A DNA stretch of 64,000 bases. It comes from Athripsodes cinereus. Its lineage: Eukaryota > Arthropoda > Insecta > Trichoptera > Leptoceridae. Position 1 is the first letter of the stretch. Every line of letters begins with the position of its first letter. Under the pieces are notes generated by a model, which worked only from the letters and a program-made list of their open reading frames with translations, did not search any database and had not been told where the DNA came from. Of this stretch, positions 51,001 to 52,331 are shown piece after piece. Made by a program: the position numbers and the translations under genes. Location: the NCBI GenBank assembly GCA_947579605.1, contig OX388314.1, forward strand, positions 17,667,982 through 17,731,981, given 5' to 3'.

Positions 51001-51081
51001 GATGCGACTGTCTGCTGCGGTGAGGATAAAGGACTGCCGGAAGAGGACGGCTCCCAAATCTCGAGATAATCATAACTGCAA
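1..51081 (-). CDS. CUB / C-type-lectin-like / EGF type I membrane receptor, partial at both ends (14 exons)
   Basis: Exons in transcription order: 51081-50834, 21683-21025, 20535-20241, 19720-19508, 17369-17164, 12902-12731, 12402-12292, 10427-10202, 8524-8337, 8173-7925, 4497-3335, 3152-1494, 740-640, 62-1. Every junction uses AG/GT and every phase carries through, giving about 1850 codons. The order is CUB (second half), C-type-lectin-like domain, CUB, CUB, CUB, EGF x3, one transmembrane helix, then over 1000 cytoplasmic residues rich in Ser and Pro. CUB, lectin and EGF modules normally bind proteins or glycans outside cells, so a cell-surface receptor or adhesion protein is inferred. No enzyme domain is seen. 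The start codon and signal peptide lie beyond 64000 and the stop of the long form lies left of base 1. I do not recognise a named orthologue. Confidence 0.85.
63..639 (-). other. Intron M-N
   Basis: A 577-base AT-rich intron. I see no repeat or second gene in it. Confidence 0.7.
640..740 (-). CDS. Exon M: cytoplasmic tail, basic segment
   Basis: The exon encodes DVSVRILPKSPVTEELPKPARKISRMRTIGHQI plus a split Arg codon. The acceptor is TTTACAG and the donor AAG|GTAAAA; entry is phase 0 and exit phase 2. DVSVRILPKSP resembles DVTVRLTPETKSP near the end of exon L, a possible small internal repeat. ARKISRM is a basophilic-kinase-like context. Confidence 0.82.
741..1493 (-). other. Intron L-M
   Basis: A 753-base AT-rich intron. 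A 60-codon open frame at 1105-1287 has no recognisable content and is probably chance. Confidence 0.7.
1494..3152 (-). CDS. Exon L: cytoplasmic tail, 553 codons, Ser/Pro-rich
   Basis: The exon starts VRPPPIGGDTPTPSTQMTDD and ends WAAEASGEETGE. Notable segments are PKLIIPLLTVEQPSP, QQQKRLLKEFEKPTSLDLAI, TTSESNLSSSGYSSMASPGP, EERIEEGDLKSAKELEVFLK (charged, perhaps helical), TDSDGLYDFPSSD, the basic GRRRERKNSR, and APRKLSPKRRSRSQQ before a Ser run. YSSM is a YxxM motif of the sort that binds PI3-kinase SH2 domains when phosphorylated. RPPP and repeated SP/TP sites suggest SH3 and proline-directed kinase contacts. The acceptor ATAACAG and the donor GAG|GTAAAA are both phase 0. Function is not recognisable from domains. 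Confidence 0.88.
3335..4497 (-). CDS. Exon K: cytoplasmic tail, 387 codons, Ser-rich with KVTF motif
   Basis: The exon starts RTPSPRKKRNNSTPTKK and runs through KQILQQLISPAASQNLAHK, QLSERRAKSADDSR, LEKKVTFARLLNKVSAEM, LSSADSILAMFRNFSSS, long Ser/Thr/Pro stretches, and an acidic patch TEDEDDD before MHDGRGETTTSNTSSLRLK. KKVTF (bases 4190-4201) fits the RVxF consensus used to dock protein phosphatase 1, followed by an amphipathic ARLLNKV segment. Many SP/TP pairs suggest phosphorylation. The acceptor TTTAG at 4498-4499 is in phase with exon J, and the donor is AAG|GTATGT. Most of the exon looks disordered. Role inferred: signalling or scaffold tail. Confidence 0.88.
6690..6734 (+). repeat. Short dispersed repeat, copy 1
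   Basis: TTCCTGGAACATTCACGGG...AACCCTTAATGT closely matches 57098-57142 on the same strand. Family unknown. Confidence 0.5.
6814..6990 (+). mobile_element. SINE family A (tRNA-derived), copy 1
   Basis: The head AGTTCGTCGGTAGCCTGGAG resembles a pol III A box region. GGTTCAATCCC at 6867-6877 is a B box. The body continues through TTTCACGACACAAGC to a short AT-rich tail. The same head occurs at 28469 (plus) and 30855 (minus). Three dispersed copies with A and B boxes support a SINE, not a tRNA gene. No cloverleaf was found. Confidence 0.75.
7646..7651 (-). promoter_or_regulatory. Possible polyadenylation signal AATAAA for the short isoform
   Basis: TTTATT on the plus strand is AATAAA in the gene's direction, about 245 bases past the short-form stop at 7896. 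In DNA this AT-rich such hexamers are common by chance, so this is only a candidate. Confidence 0.3.
7896..8173 (-). CDS. Alternative terminal form of exon J giving a short cytoplasmic tail
   Basis: Reading through the GTAAGA donor adds KTKRQHRQ after LLRPPPRR and then stops at 7896. An AATAAA on the minus strand at 7646-7651, about 245 bases further on, could end this transcript. The result would be a receptor with a tail of roughly 110 residues instead of over 1000. The added residues are basic. The open frame and stop are seen directly; use of this form is inference. Confidence 0.5.
7925..8173 (-). CDS. Exon J: juxtamembrane cytoplasmic segment (long isoform form)
   Basis: The exon encodes PNHLHLRGTARDGALCQN, then a Gly/Ser stretch (ASSGGAAGSGGQGRGS), then LFNRLGIRKPSILSLSP and TFSLDDLLRPPPR. 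It ends at donor AGAC|GTAAGA and joins exon K exactly in phase (C|GT, Arg; ...PPPR-R-TPSPRKKR). If the donor is not used, the same frame runs 9 codons further to a TAA at 7896-7898. See the separate entry for the short form. Confidence 0.85.
8337..8524 (-). CDS. Exon I: end of EGF3, juxtamembrane segment and transmembrane helix
   Basis: The first codon pair (R-C) supplies the last Cys of EGF3. A short stalk (ERRMMNIPYKPLSERMLQEP) leads to a hydrophobic run, FWLGLITVFIVLAIIGLVW, followed by the stop-transfer CAKRHFPEKIEK. This is a type I single-pass helix with the basic residues on the inside. The acceptor is TTTCAG and the donor GTAAGT. Entry is phase 2 and exit phase 1. Confidence 0.93.
8525..10201 (-). 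other. Intron H-I
   Basis: A 1.7-kb AT-rich intron with an A-run near 9350. No recognised element. Confidence 0.65.
10202..10427 (-). CDS. Exon H: end of EGF1, EGF2 and most of EGF3
   Basis: The exon encodes GMFCALTACELEPC, VFGSCVLTVSGYRCVCHAGYTG, then SSCESKIKPCESKPC, EGRGKC and YHCSCYAWWEGQR. These are two more EGF-like modules with the C-x-C-x2-G-Y/W-x-G spacing. EGF2 keeps a Y-R-C-x-C-x2-G-Y-T-G core. No calcium-binding D-x-D/N-E start is visible. The acceptor is TTACAG and the donor GTGAGA. Entry is phase 1 and exit phase 2. Confidence 0.92.
10428..12291 (-). other. Intron G-H
   Basis: A 1.9-kb intron. The stretch 11040-11240 is richer in GC than its surroundings and may be an old repeat, but I cannot place it. 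Confidence 0.6.
12292..12402 (-). CDS. Exon G: first EGF-like module
   Basis: The exon encodes VPYETSVENCKPNPC, LNGGRCLVTN and CQCYGHFTG, an EGF-like repeat whose last Cys is in exon H (GMFC). The donor is a good GTAAGT. The acceptor is less obvious. A better-looking TTCCATTAG ends at 12434, but all three frames from there hit stops before the EGF, so the acceptor GATGCAAG|TG at 12403 is required to keep phase 1. That site has a poor pyrimidine tract. Confidence 0.75.
12403..12730 (-). other. Intron F-G
   Basis: A 328-base AT-rich intron. Its 3' end contains the unused, better-looking acceptor at 12434 discussed under exon G. Confidence 0.6.
12731..12902 (-). CDS. Exon F: second half of fourth CUB-like domain
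   Basis: The exon encodes VYDRYADLNGTIWNLCEDD, then PLSITSYYNSLKIRQKSG and KLNASVITQI. It matches the V-Y-D ... L-C ... L-x-I-x-Q/F-x-S end of a CUB. NGT and NAS are possible N-glycosylation sites. The acceptor is CAACAG and the donor GTAAGA. Entry is phase 0 and exit phase 1. Confidence 0.86.
13685..15001 (+). mobile_element. RTE-type LINE, 5'-truncated copy 1
   Basis: The copy is flanked by the direct repeat AAAATTATGATA (13673-13684 and 15002-15013), a 12-bp target-site duplication. The body aligns with the copy at 48017-49807 from GTATGGTAGAATTTTG onward. It ends right after the ORF stop with GGGTATAGTATAGTA, a short tandem tail in place of poly(A), as in RTE elements. Confidence 0.9.
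13690..14985 (+). CDS. RTE reverse transcriptase, C-terminal 431 codons (truncated copy)
   Basis: This frame holds the later reverse-transcriptase motifs and the C-terminal region: FVDLEKAYDRVD, then GVKQGCVMSPWLFN, then YADDLVLMA (YADD near residue 156), then the RTE-type tail with RRMVGKTLRDRV, LRWFGHVERMNE and RKRGRPRTTWLDH. The endonuclease and the first reverse-transcriptase motifs are missing because insertion was 5'-truncated, so this copy cannot mobilise itself. The frame is undamaged to its stop and nearly identical to the copy at 48 kb (I count about four amino-acid differences), so both are young. Antisense frames of up to 243 codons are shadows. Confidence 0.92.
   Translation: MYGRILIERVRKITECKIWDAQGAFLNGRGCTDQIFSLRMVIEKFLGKHQRLFCAFVDLEKAYDRVDRERLWRVLSEYGVSSRLIRAISSLYVGSSACVRVNNTLSEWFVLTKGVKQGCVMSPWLFNLFFDYCMRPVKEMDVGVELNGFRVNALMYADDLVLMAESERDLQEIVTCVYDSCNLNGLKMNVMKTKVLVFERENEKTICEIKVGDECLEQVSEYVYLGSMFTRDGRCDRDIERRKVAGARVNGALRPIVSNGNVSNMAKMLVHNTILVPSLTYASETWTWLKKDESGINAVEMRSLRRMVGKTLRDRVKNEDIRRMSGCKKSVVDRMRVNKLRWFGHVERMNEVRMTKRIYLSERKGVRKRGRPRTTWLDHVDQILKDGRVLSKRNRRACMRNCMNVEEAKEVCKDRSVWRSVLSAYPTWDTA
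17164..17369 (-). CDS. Exon E: first half of fourth CUB-like domain
   Basis: The exon encodes VAYAEEERIITLTNSSSGSLLHVNHPRSPPAASDISLRL..., then IAPPGCIVLLRLHAVRFN and GECPDGRGKIE. This resembles the front half of a CUB (…H-P…W/L-R-L-x-A-P-x-G-C-I-V). Splice sites are ATACAG and GTATAA; the donor is weaker than the others. Entry is phase 1 and exit phase 0. An open frame on the opposite strand here (17153-17365) is its shadow. Confidence 0.87.
17480..18038. mobile_element. Non-autonomous Tc1/mariner (pogo/Tigger-like) element
   Basis: Terminal inverted repeats CAGTGAAACCTCTATCTATC (17480) and its complement ending at 18038 are flanked by TA on both sides, the target duplication of this superfamily. 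CAGTGAAACCTCTAT is a typical pogo/Tigger-type end. The 559-base interior is AT-rich with no transposase frame, so it is a deletion derivative or MITE. Confidence 0.85.
18110..18320. repeat. Degenerate short-unit tandem array
   Basis: Phrases close to (T)GAGYGRYTAAAA recur about every 20-30 bases: GAGCGACTAAAAAAC, TTAGCGACAAATAT, TGAGTGATAAAAG, TGAGCTGCTAAAAAT, GAGTGATGAAAAAC, TGAGCGGTTAT. The pattern is by eye, and unit length and boundaries are uncertain. Confidence 0.45.
19210..19463. mobile_element. MITE with 27-bp inverted ends
   Basis: CGTCGCTCGGCGTTCAATAC... (19210-19236) is the exact reverse complement of 19437-19463. TTAT flanks both sides, a probable 4-bp target duplication. No coding content. 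Superfamily not assigned. Confidence 0.8.
19508..19720 (-). CDS. Exon D: remainder of third CUB
   Basis: The exon encodes KRVWLEIIEHSVGTG...LDISLGEGSPLQPF, then VSKGESLEIRLRTGDFP and GKGFSAVYKIG, the second half of a CUB with the G-F-x-A ending. The usual Cys residues are missing from this half, so this CUB is divergent. The acceptor is TTTGTAG and the donor GTAAGA. Both ends are phase 1. The donor lies only 44 bases upstream (in transcript sense) of a short inverted-repeat element at 19210-19463. Confidence 0.88.
19721..20240 (-). other. Intron C-D
   Basis: A 520-base AT-rich intron with nothing recognised. Confidence 0.7.
20241..20535 (-). CDS. Exon C: end of second CUB, start of third CUB
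   Basis: The exon encodes IKSLIKETPQ...FRICGNYDT, then ALITVKSDYSISGAGFNARW, which is the end of the CUB begun in exon B. A new CUB opening follows: ACPKQILTAKHGAVKSPNWP...LDCTYSITAPP. The acceptor is TTTCAG and the donor GTATTC. It enters in phase 0 and leaves in phase 1. CUB boundaries falling inside exons fit the other exons of this gene. Confidence 0.9.
20536..21024 (-). other. Intron B-C
   Basis: A 489-base intron. Its left-of-centre part carries a minus-strand LINE tail fragment (about 20878-20945). Confidence 0.65.
20878..20945 (-). mobile_element. Fragment of a LINE 3' end with (AAATA)-type tail
   Basis: On the minus strand the sequence reads AAGTAAAAGGCTTTGGCCGT followed by AAAAATAAAAATAAATAAAA. 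A related end with AAAAGGCTAACGCCGTAG and AAATAAATAAATAAA lies at about 29380-29440. The shared end plus A-rich tandem tail suggests a non-LTR element different from the RTEs. Confidence 0.5.
21025..21683 (-). CDS. Exon B: C-type-lectin-like domain and start of next CUB
   Basis: The 219 codons hold a complete C-type-lectin-like fold, from CADERQKLFNDSCY through WSTAEQICRGAKAQLAAI, YWIGAKMSG and GLYWTSQKCSHVGGYVCKRK, then the opening of a CUB domain (LTSPSYPTSYPNN ... CLYDYVE). The calcium/sugar-binding signatures are not canonical. The EPN/QPD position reads roughly SPQ and the late WND position reads WTS, so calcium-dependent sugar binding is doubtful and protein binding more likely. The exon joins phase 1 from exon A across a 29-kb intron (G|TG, Val) and ends phase 0. 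An N-glycosylation site, NRT, sits between the two domains. Confidence 0.93.
23601..23696 (-). repeat. Dispersed ~96-bp repeat with hammerhead-like core, family X copy 1
   Basis: The inverted counterpart is 33897-33996 (nearly identical, with a 4-base insertion). Both contain the core described in the ncRNA entries. Confidence 0.75.
23649..23684 (-). ncRNA. Hammerhead-ribozyme-like motif, family X (23.6 kb)
   Basis: Read on the minus strand: ATGACGA, T, hairpin GAGAGC-GGAA-GCTCTT, GAAA, then GCCGG-TT-C. Flanks CTTTACTTTTGC and GCAAGAATAAAG pair over 12 positions with one mismatch and one GU, as a stem I would. The box differs from CUGANGA at its first base, so activity is doubtful. The orientation is sense with the host intron. 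Confidence 0.5.
24331..24570 (-). mobile_element. SINE family C, copy at 24.4 kb
   Basis: Read on the minus strand it runs from a GTGGAGCAC head through GGTCTCTCACTC, CGAGTGTCTTGTAAAAGGC, TGCATGCAGCTGG and GGCTACCCCATTTTGTGGGA to the 3' end. The family and its RTE-like end are described at 42131-42340. Edges are approximate. A separate 3'-end piece in plus orientation lies at about 24225-24290. Confidence 0.65.
25671..25703 (-). ncRNA. Hammerhead-ribozyme-like motif, family W (25.7 kb)
   Basis: Minus strand: TTGATAA, T, GAC-CTGATAA-GTC hairpin, GAAA, GACGTC, T, C. The palindrome with flanking A and T (AGACGTCT) forms the stem III position, and TC is the cleavage-site position. The orientation is sense with the host intron. 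Confidence 0.45.
25735..25945. mobile_element. 211-bp palindromic MITE, copy 1
   Basis: Ends CAGGGTTACTCTTGAC and GTCAAGAGTAACCCTG are perfect inverted repeats, and the complementarity continues for over 60 bases per arm with an internal GATCGCGCGTTAGCGG segment. CTG is duplicated at both flanks. The empty site GACCTGATAAG survives at 45032-45042. The second copy at 52332-52542 is also exactly 211 bases. Confidence 0.9.
26231..26478. mobile_element. 248-bp MITE with 34-bp inverted ends
   Basis: CGATGGTATAGCGCACAGAT... (26231-26264) pairs with 26445-26478 with one mismatch. The interior is AT-rich and non-coding. No clear target duplication was identified. Confidence 0.75.
28095..28215 (-). 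mobile_element. SINE family C fragment (28.1 kb)
   Basis: Minus-strand match to the 3' half of the family (AAGTGGGGCAGCC and AACATG landmarks on the plus strand). Diverged. Confidence 0.45.
28469..28605 (+). mobile_element. SINE family A, copy 2
   Basis: Same head AGTTCGTCGGTAGCCTGGAG as the copy at 6814. B box GGATTCGATCCC at 28520-28531. It lacks about 50 bases of the body present in copy 1 and ends in an A-run. Confidence 0.72.
29380..29445 (-). mobile_element. Fragment of a LINE 3' end with (AAAT) tail
   Basis: Minus-strand GTAAAAGGCTAACGCCGTAG then AAATAAATAAATAAA. Related to the fragment at 20878-20945. Confidence 0.5.
30405..30620 (-). mobile_element. SINE family C, copy at 30.5 kb
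   Basis: Diverged minus-strand copy. Plus-strand landmarks are ATCACGGCATATT, GGGGTAG, CAGCTGTATG, GAACACCTGTC and GAAACCAATTCTTTGCC. An old plus-oriented piece is also visible at about 29940-30010. Confidence 0.6.
30712..30856 (-). mobile_element. SINE family A, copy 3
   Basis: Reverse-complement copy. On the minus strand it begins GTCGGTAGCCTGGAGGAAGA, has a degenerate B box (AGTTCAATCCCAGG), keeps TTTCACGACACAAGC and ends in an A-rich tail. Confidence 0.72.
30981..31135. mobile_element. 155-bp foldback element with hammerhead-like core, family X copy 2
   Basis: Arms 30981-31022 and 31094-31135 are 42-base inverted repeats with one mismatch (…ATCCACGGTGAC / GTCACCGTGGAT…). The centre holds a second small palindrome (GGCGAAAAGCTTTTCGCC) and the hammerhead-like core at 31044-31079. 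Confidence 0.85.
31044..31079 (+). ncRNA. Hammerhead-ribozyme-like motif, family X (31.0 kb), best-conserved core
   Basis: The core is CTGATGA (31044-31050), T, stem II GAGAGC-GGAA-GCTCTT (31052-31067), GAAA (31068-31071), palindrome GCCGGC, T and C (31078-31079). The predicted cut is after 31079. Bases next to the cut (GC) pair with GC before the box, and the 42-base arms would extend stem I across an internal loop. It departs from the textbook core by one extra T between the box and stem II. Antisense to the host gene. Confidence 0.6.
32030..32059 (+). ncRNA. Hammerhead-ribozyme-like motif, family Y (32.0 kb)
   Basis: CTGAAGA, T, GGAC-GTAT-GTCC hairpin, GAAA, palindrome AGCT, T, C, giving a predicted cut after 32059. 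The base after the cut pairs with the base before the box for three pairs (ATTA/TAA). A decayed mirror copy on the minus strand covers about 31980-32016. Same single extra T before stem II. Confidence 0.55.
32843..32872 (+). ncRNA. Hammerhead-ribozyme-like motif, family Y (32.8 kb)
   Basis: Identical core to the 32.0-kb copy up to the palindrome, with TT in place of TC at the predicted cleavage site. TAATA after the site pairs with TATTA before the box. Confidence 0.5.
33233..33377. mobile_element. 145-bp MITE with ~30-bp inverted ends
   Basis: CACACAGCTAGATGAAAACG... pairs with ...CGTTTTCATCCAGCTGTGTG with two mismatches. The interior holds a small hairpin (TTCGGAG…CTCCGAA). Non-coding. Confidence 0.75.
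33897..33996 (+). repeat. Dispersed ~100-bp repeat, family X copy 3
   Basis: Inverted partner of 23601-23696, facing it 10 kb away. The two share the core, the AATAGTGGAATAACTATATA tract and the end CATTTT. Confidence 0.75.
33909..33944 (+). ncRNA. Hammerhead-ribozyme-like motif, family X (33.9 kb)
   Basis: ATGACGA, T, GAGAGC-GTAA-GCTCTT, GAAA, GCCGG-TT-C. TTGC before the box pairs with GCAA after the predicted cut. The GGAA loop of the other copies is GTAA here, leaving the stem intact. Confidence 0.5.
36584..39814 (-). mobile_element. Full-length RTE-type LINE with intact ORF
   Basis: A perfect 11-bp duplication GTACCAATGTA (36573-36583 and 39815-39825) bounds the element. It has a 62-base 5' leader, one uninterrupted 1052-codon ORF, and only about ten bases after the stop (CTCATTATAT…), the tiny 3' end typical of RTEs. 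It lies in the same orientation as the host gene. Perfect flanks and an intact frame point to recent insertion. Confidence 0.95.
36594..39752 (-). CDS. RTE polyprotein: AP endonuclease plus reverse transcriptase (1052 codons)
   Basis: This is the single protein that copies the element by target-primed reverse transcription. The apurinic-type endonuclease spans about residues 100-340: TWNVRTLL, then GISEMRW (catalytic Glu), VIMGDWNAVVG, SQIDYILT and DSDHNMVV. Reverse transcriptase covers roughly 570-860: KAPGIDLIPSELLK, FIDLEKAFDKVEW, GVRQGCSMSPALFN, and YADD near residue 795. The tail has YGCETWTI, RRMLKIHWSEHV, NWIGHNIRHP and GRGRPRDAYMDQLK, and resembles the insect entries named craniofacial development protein 2-like, which are usually RTE ORFs. 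The initiator at 39752 is the first ATG of the frame after a short leader. No frameshift or stop is seen. Opposite-strand frames are shadows. Confidence 0.95.
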   Translation of the reverse strand: MLERALSCPEELKSLQRRRNLRGQRHEDVECKGSYHIKGSSSIPKYQRIMKMIRSLVKSSGGKIDPRSALRVGSALDLVIKQNTHKREEVRRNRNSTQGRYATWNVRTLLQNGKLDNLKLEMTKMKLSALGISEMRWPNPGDMWTGNFRLIHSGSIEGKPGQGGVGIMLSKDLGMRVKGYVHYGGRIILVKLDTKPVDTILIQVYMPTSSHSDQEIEILYENIQKLLDDTKAEENVIVMGDWNAVVGEEREGSVVGAYGLGTRNDRGNRLIEFCAKNKMFVANTWFQHHYRHRYTWKSPGDRFRSQIDYILTRQRYRNQIKDCRSYAGPDIDSDHNMVVAETILKFKRLEKRTTKRWDLKMLKIKEVKEKYDEKTDICDFESNNNVDKVWGKIKEKITAAADEVLEKRKPQARKEWITDDILKMIEERRKLKNSQTEEGKKEYKALRNKINRESKLKKECYLQEKCKNINRNIKQRKFETAYSEVKNFFNEKTQPRCAIQDKNGKLLFEDELIVKRWKEYLEQLYKGKNILQESKALEAEYDVENNGDDILRSEFDIALAKLKDGKAPGIDLIPSELLKCAGKGMLDTLYKLVCKIYNTGELPEDFAKCLIRALPKKAGTTKCEQHRTLSMISHASKILTNIIMKRAENKINETLSEDQFGFRKETGTRDAILSLRLILEKRITINKNTYIAFIDLEKAFDKVEWEQLFNTLNQIGMSYKDRRAIWSLYKNEMAVIKSGESCAEARVEQGVRQGCSMSPALFNCYIQRAIDDLREEMKNWTGVKINGKKVDMIRYADDIALLADSEMELNEALGKMESILLSKYNMKINKEKTKCMVVGREEATANIAINGVSIKQVSEFVYLGSRINQDGRSKSEIVSRINQARIAFNKKSKILESPNIDLSVRKNLTKAFVWSILLYGCETWTISKSESGRLAAFEMWCYRRMLKIHWSEHVENEEVLNRVGEKRQLLKRISQQRANWIGHNIRHPGLLIAIAEGKTEGTNGRGRPRDAYMDQLKRDMNCGSYVGLKRLAENRDEWRRKTKLVADQSSGL
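41535..41961. mobile_element. Non-autonomous hAT element, 427 bp
   Basis: 8-bp duplication ATCTAAAT (41527-41534 and 41962-41969) and hAT-type ends CAGAGGTTCCCAAA / TTTGGGAATCACTG. The interior has a C-run and paired phrases such as CGTGGACCCC, with no transposase. Confidence 0.92.
42131..42340 (-). mobile_element. SINE family C, best-preserved copy; 3' end shared with the RTE
   Basis: Minus strand: ATCCCGTGGAGCACCCGG, AATTGGTCTCCCACTCC, CGAGTGTCCTGTAAAAGGCAG, GTGTTCGAAAAA, ACATGCAGCTGATCTG, then CTGGCTACCCCACTTGTGGG, ATATGCCGTGATGGTATAGTATA. The last about 45 bases match the RTE 3' end (CTGCCTACCCCACTTGGGA…GGCGTGAGGGTATAGTATAG). No open frame and no convincing A box; the 5' origin is unknown. 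At least eight whole or partial copies occur in the window. Confidence 0.75.
44249..44280 (-). ncRNA. Hammerhead-ribozyme-like motif, family Z left arm
   Basis: Minus strand: TTGAAAA, A, GAC-TTAACAT-GTC hairpin, GAAA, CCTGG, T, C. Sense with the host intron. The box has A where G8 is expected. Confidence 0.4.
44317..44348 (+). ncRNA. Hammerhead-ribozyme-like motif, family Z right arm
   Basis: TTGAAAA, A, GGC-GTAACAT-GTC (one GU pair), GAAA, CCTGG, T, C. Mirror image of the left-arm unit, with the hairpin kept by a compensating GU pair. Confidence 0.4.
44632..45000 (-). CDS. Unrecognised 122-codon open frame
   Basis: The frame runs from MCTDKLNTYDIIHVYQIPF through IKHNLKQIECTKYNLKFLN to an AT-coded hydrophobic end (ILYYFVNIFFIN). 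It starts inside the W-family end at 44989. It has less biased composition than neighbouring noise frames but no domain I recognise, no visible splice partners and no second copy here. It may be a remnant of a transposon protein or chance. Confidence 0.2.
   Translation of the reverse strand: MCTDKLNTYDIIHVYQIPFLGGALMRETDGYSLLLINFKAEQVSILIKHNLKQIECTKYNLKFLNSLKMSNNFELFNDLENLQSDDVLSLQNDNLATAYHPSLVFQILYYFVNIFFINEHTI
44989..45110 (+). mobile_element. Family W element, copy 2 (carries the MITE empty site)
   Basis: GTCGGTGCACACGTAGT end at 44989, then GATTGATAATGACCTGATAA... through CACTTGTTTCAAATTACATA, matching the arms of the element at 25632-26048. The CTGATAAG junction here is uninterrupted. 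Confidence 0.7.
45024..45056 (+). ncRNA. Hammerhead-ribozyme-like motif, family W (45.0 kb)
   Basis: TTGATAA, T, GAC-CTGATAA-GTC, GAAA, GACGTC, T, C. AGA just before the box pairs with TCT just after the predicted cut. The box has T for C3 and A for G8, so it may be inactive. Confidence 0.45.
45150..45290 (-). mobile_element. SINE family C fragment (45.2 kb)
   Basis: Plus-strand landmarks TAAAATGTCTTA, AAAACTTGCAGAAAAGAGTG and GGGAGACCTA match the family in minus orientation. The 3' end is missing. Confidence 0.5.
48017..49807 (+). mobile_element. RTE-type LINE, 5'-truncated copy 2
   Basis: 12-bp duplication TAAAAAATAAAA (48005-48016 and 49808-49819). Body from TTTTGGAAGGAAGTAAAACG to the (TATAG) tail GGGTATAGTATAGTATAGTA. 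Inserted in the hAT element above. Confidence 0.9.
48057..49784 (+). CDS. RTE reverse transcriptase, 575 codons (truncated copy)
   Basis: This carries a complete reverse-transcriptase domain but no endonuclease. It begins in the linker before the domain (RRWKEYFEDLFE), then GKAVGYDCVAVELIK, PEDWRRAIICPLYKGKG, YRAISLLSS, GRILIERVRK, FVDLEKAYDRVDRERLW, GVKQGCVMSPWLFN and YADDLVLMA (YADD at residue 300), with a C-terminal LRWFGHVERM and RKRGRPRTTW. No stop or frameshift is present. It is almost identical to 13690-14985 where they overlap, so the two arose from the same recent source. Loss of the endonuclease makes it non-autonomous. Confidence 0.93.
   Translation: MNSMKGIKDKDGCVLVNDECVLRRWKEYFEDLFECDGTNANEYDDSESSVNENDMIDMNEIMNALKRAKCGKAVGYDCVAVELIKSGGPGVLAWCLELFNDCWREGVTPEDWRRAIICPLYKGKGSRLECGSYRAISLLSSIGKLYGRILIERVRKITECKIWDAQGAFLNGRGCTDQIFSLRMVMEKFLGKHQRLFCAFVDLEKAYDRVDRERLWRVLSEYGVSSRLIRAISSLYVGSSACVRVNNTLSEWFVLTKGVKQGCVMSPWLFNLFFDYCMRPVKEMDVGVELNGFRVNALMYADDLVLMAESERDLQEIVTCVYDSCNLNGLKMNVMKTKVLVFERENEKTICEIKVGDECLEQVSEYVYLGSMFTRDGRCDGDIERRKVAGARVNGALRPIVSNDNVSNMAKMLVHNTILVPSLTYASETWTWLKKDESGINAVEMRSLRRMVGKTLRDRVKNEDIRRMSGCKKSVVDRMRVNKLRWFGHVERMNEVRMTKRIYLSERKGVRKRGRPRTTWLDHVDQILKDGRVLSKRNRRACMRNCMNVEEAKEVCKDRSVWRSVLSAYPTWDMA
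50834..51081 (-). CDS. Exon A: C-terminal half of first visible CUB domain
   Basis: The exon reads CSYDYLEIWEP... through KRRLCGDW to LALKFVSDYSHHYTGFKATF, the classic second half of a CUB domain (C-x-Y-D-x-L/V-E-I, a second Cys, then the G-F-x-A-x-F end). The acceptor is TTTACAG at 51082-51083 and the donor GTGAGT follows 50834. It starts with the last base of a split codon and ends phase 1. A Ser/Pro-rich insert of about 20 residues follows EIWEP, longer than usual for this CUB loop. The first half of the domain must lie on an exon upstream; none was found between 51082 and 64000. Confidence 0.9.
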
Positions 51082-51344
51082 CTGTAAATAAAAAATTGAA
51101 CTGTGTTATTGCAATATATCTAAATAAATCGAAATATATCGAAAATTACCTGTTGACATTCCGAAGTTTTTAATTTGGTTGAAAAGACTATTTATTAAAA
51201 ATTTACCATCAGTACTTTTTATATTAAATAAAAACAATGTAGTTAAGCTATTTATCAAAGTTGATTTACCAGATTAATTTTCGACAAAGACAAGACTTTC
51301 CTGATTTAAGCCTGAATATTATTGAAAAATTCAACAACTTAGGT

Positions 51345-51420
51345 AAGAATTGAACCTAAGACCTTGTGTAGGCATAGTTCAGAATAATTTGTGCTGTAAC
51401 GATTTTACCACCATTTGTGT
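51345..51420 (-). mobile_element. Possible tRNA-derived SINE remnant
   Basis: Minus strand contains AGGTTCAATTCTTACC, a B-box-like segment, preceded by CTACACAAGGTCTT. Single copy, no clear A box. Confidence 0.3.
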
Positions 51421-51904
51421 ATGTGTCATGTATGTGTGTAAGTAAACAATATGTCGGTTCTCGCAGACAAAAATATGTATAGGTATATAATGATACTGTG
51501 AAAGAATCTTTTGTCATAATTATTTGCTAGACATGAGAAAAATAAATATAAATTGATTAAGCCATTATACGCAACTGATACATGATACCACTACACGTTG
51601 ACAAAGGAAGGAAAGCGAATGGATGGGAGTTATGTTCCTCCTTTGGGACGCTTTGGGGGTTTTTTTCTCATGATACATAATCATTTTCGTTACTAACTTA
51701 ATAATAATGAAATTTGTACCAATAATAATAAATGCTGACATTATTTTAGTAAATTCCTATATTAAATTATAAGTTTGTATTAAGTTACCTTTTTTATTTC
51801 CTCAGAGCGATAGATTTAAGAAAACACTAGCCTAGTGTTTAATTCCTGGTGATAAATAATCTTAATTTTTGACAAATTGTAATTTTTACTAGATAACAAA
51901 TCTT

Positions 51905-52135
51905 GTCCACGCTTAAGGTGTCAGGTGGAGTCGAAGAAAGAAGAAGTAGGGATCGCATACCAACGAGATGGTCGGATTATGTGAGAGATGTTGTAGGGTG
52001 TACAATGTGCGTGGCATTAAGGCGGGCAGAGGACAGGATATGGTGAAGTAGCTTGTCGCTTGGTTGGGGTCATAGTGGTCACGATCCTCAGCAGTGAGGA
52101 ACCGACTTGGTAGAAGAAGAAGGCCAGCAACAGAA
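51905..52135 (+). pseudogene. LINE 3'-end fragment (third non-LTR lineage)
   Basis: One frame reads RRSRDRIPTRWSDYVRDVV, then ALRRAEDRIW and stop. This is the R-x-P-x-T-R-W ... A-x-D-R-x-x-W C-terminal signature of RTE/jockey-like ORFs. A 3' UTR with GGTCACGATCCTCAG and a GAAGAAG tail follows. Different from the two RTEs of the window. Confidence 0.6.
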
Positions 52136-52331
52136 AAAATGGGATATCTCGATTAAAAGTCTGAGATTCTATCATCAGACTATGGACAAACAATAACTTT
52201 ATGTATGCAACCATTAAAATACTAAGTGCCAACATATTTTTTTTTATTCATACTTATTTGGTCTCAATAACTTTGTGTCATTTTCGCAAGCCATGTATTT
52301 CAATAGTGGAAAGAATTTTGAACTCAACCAG

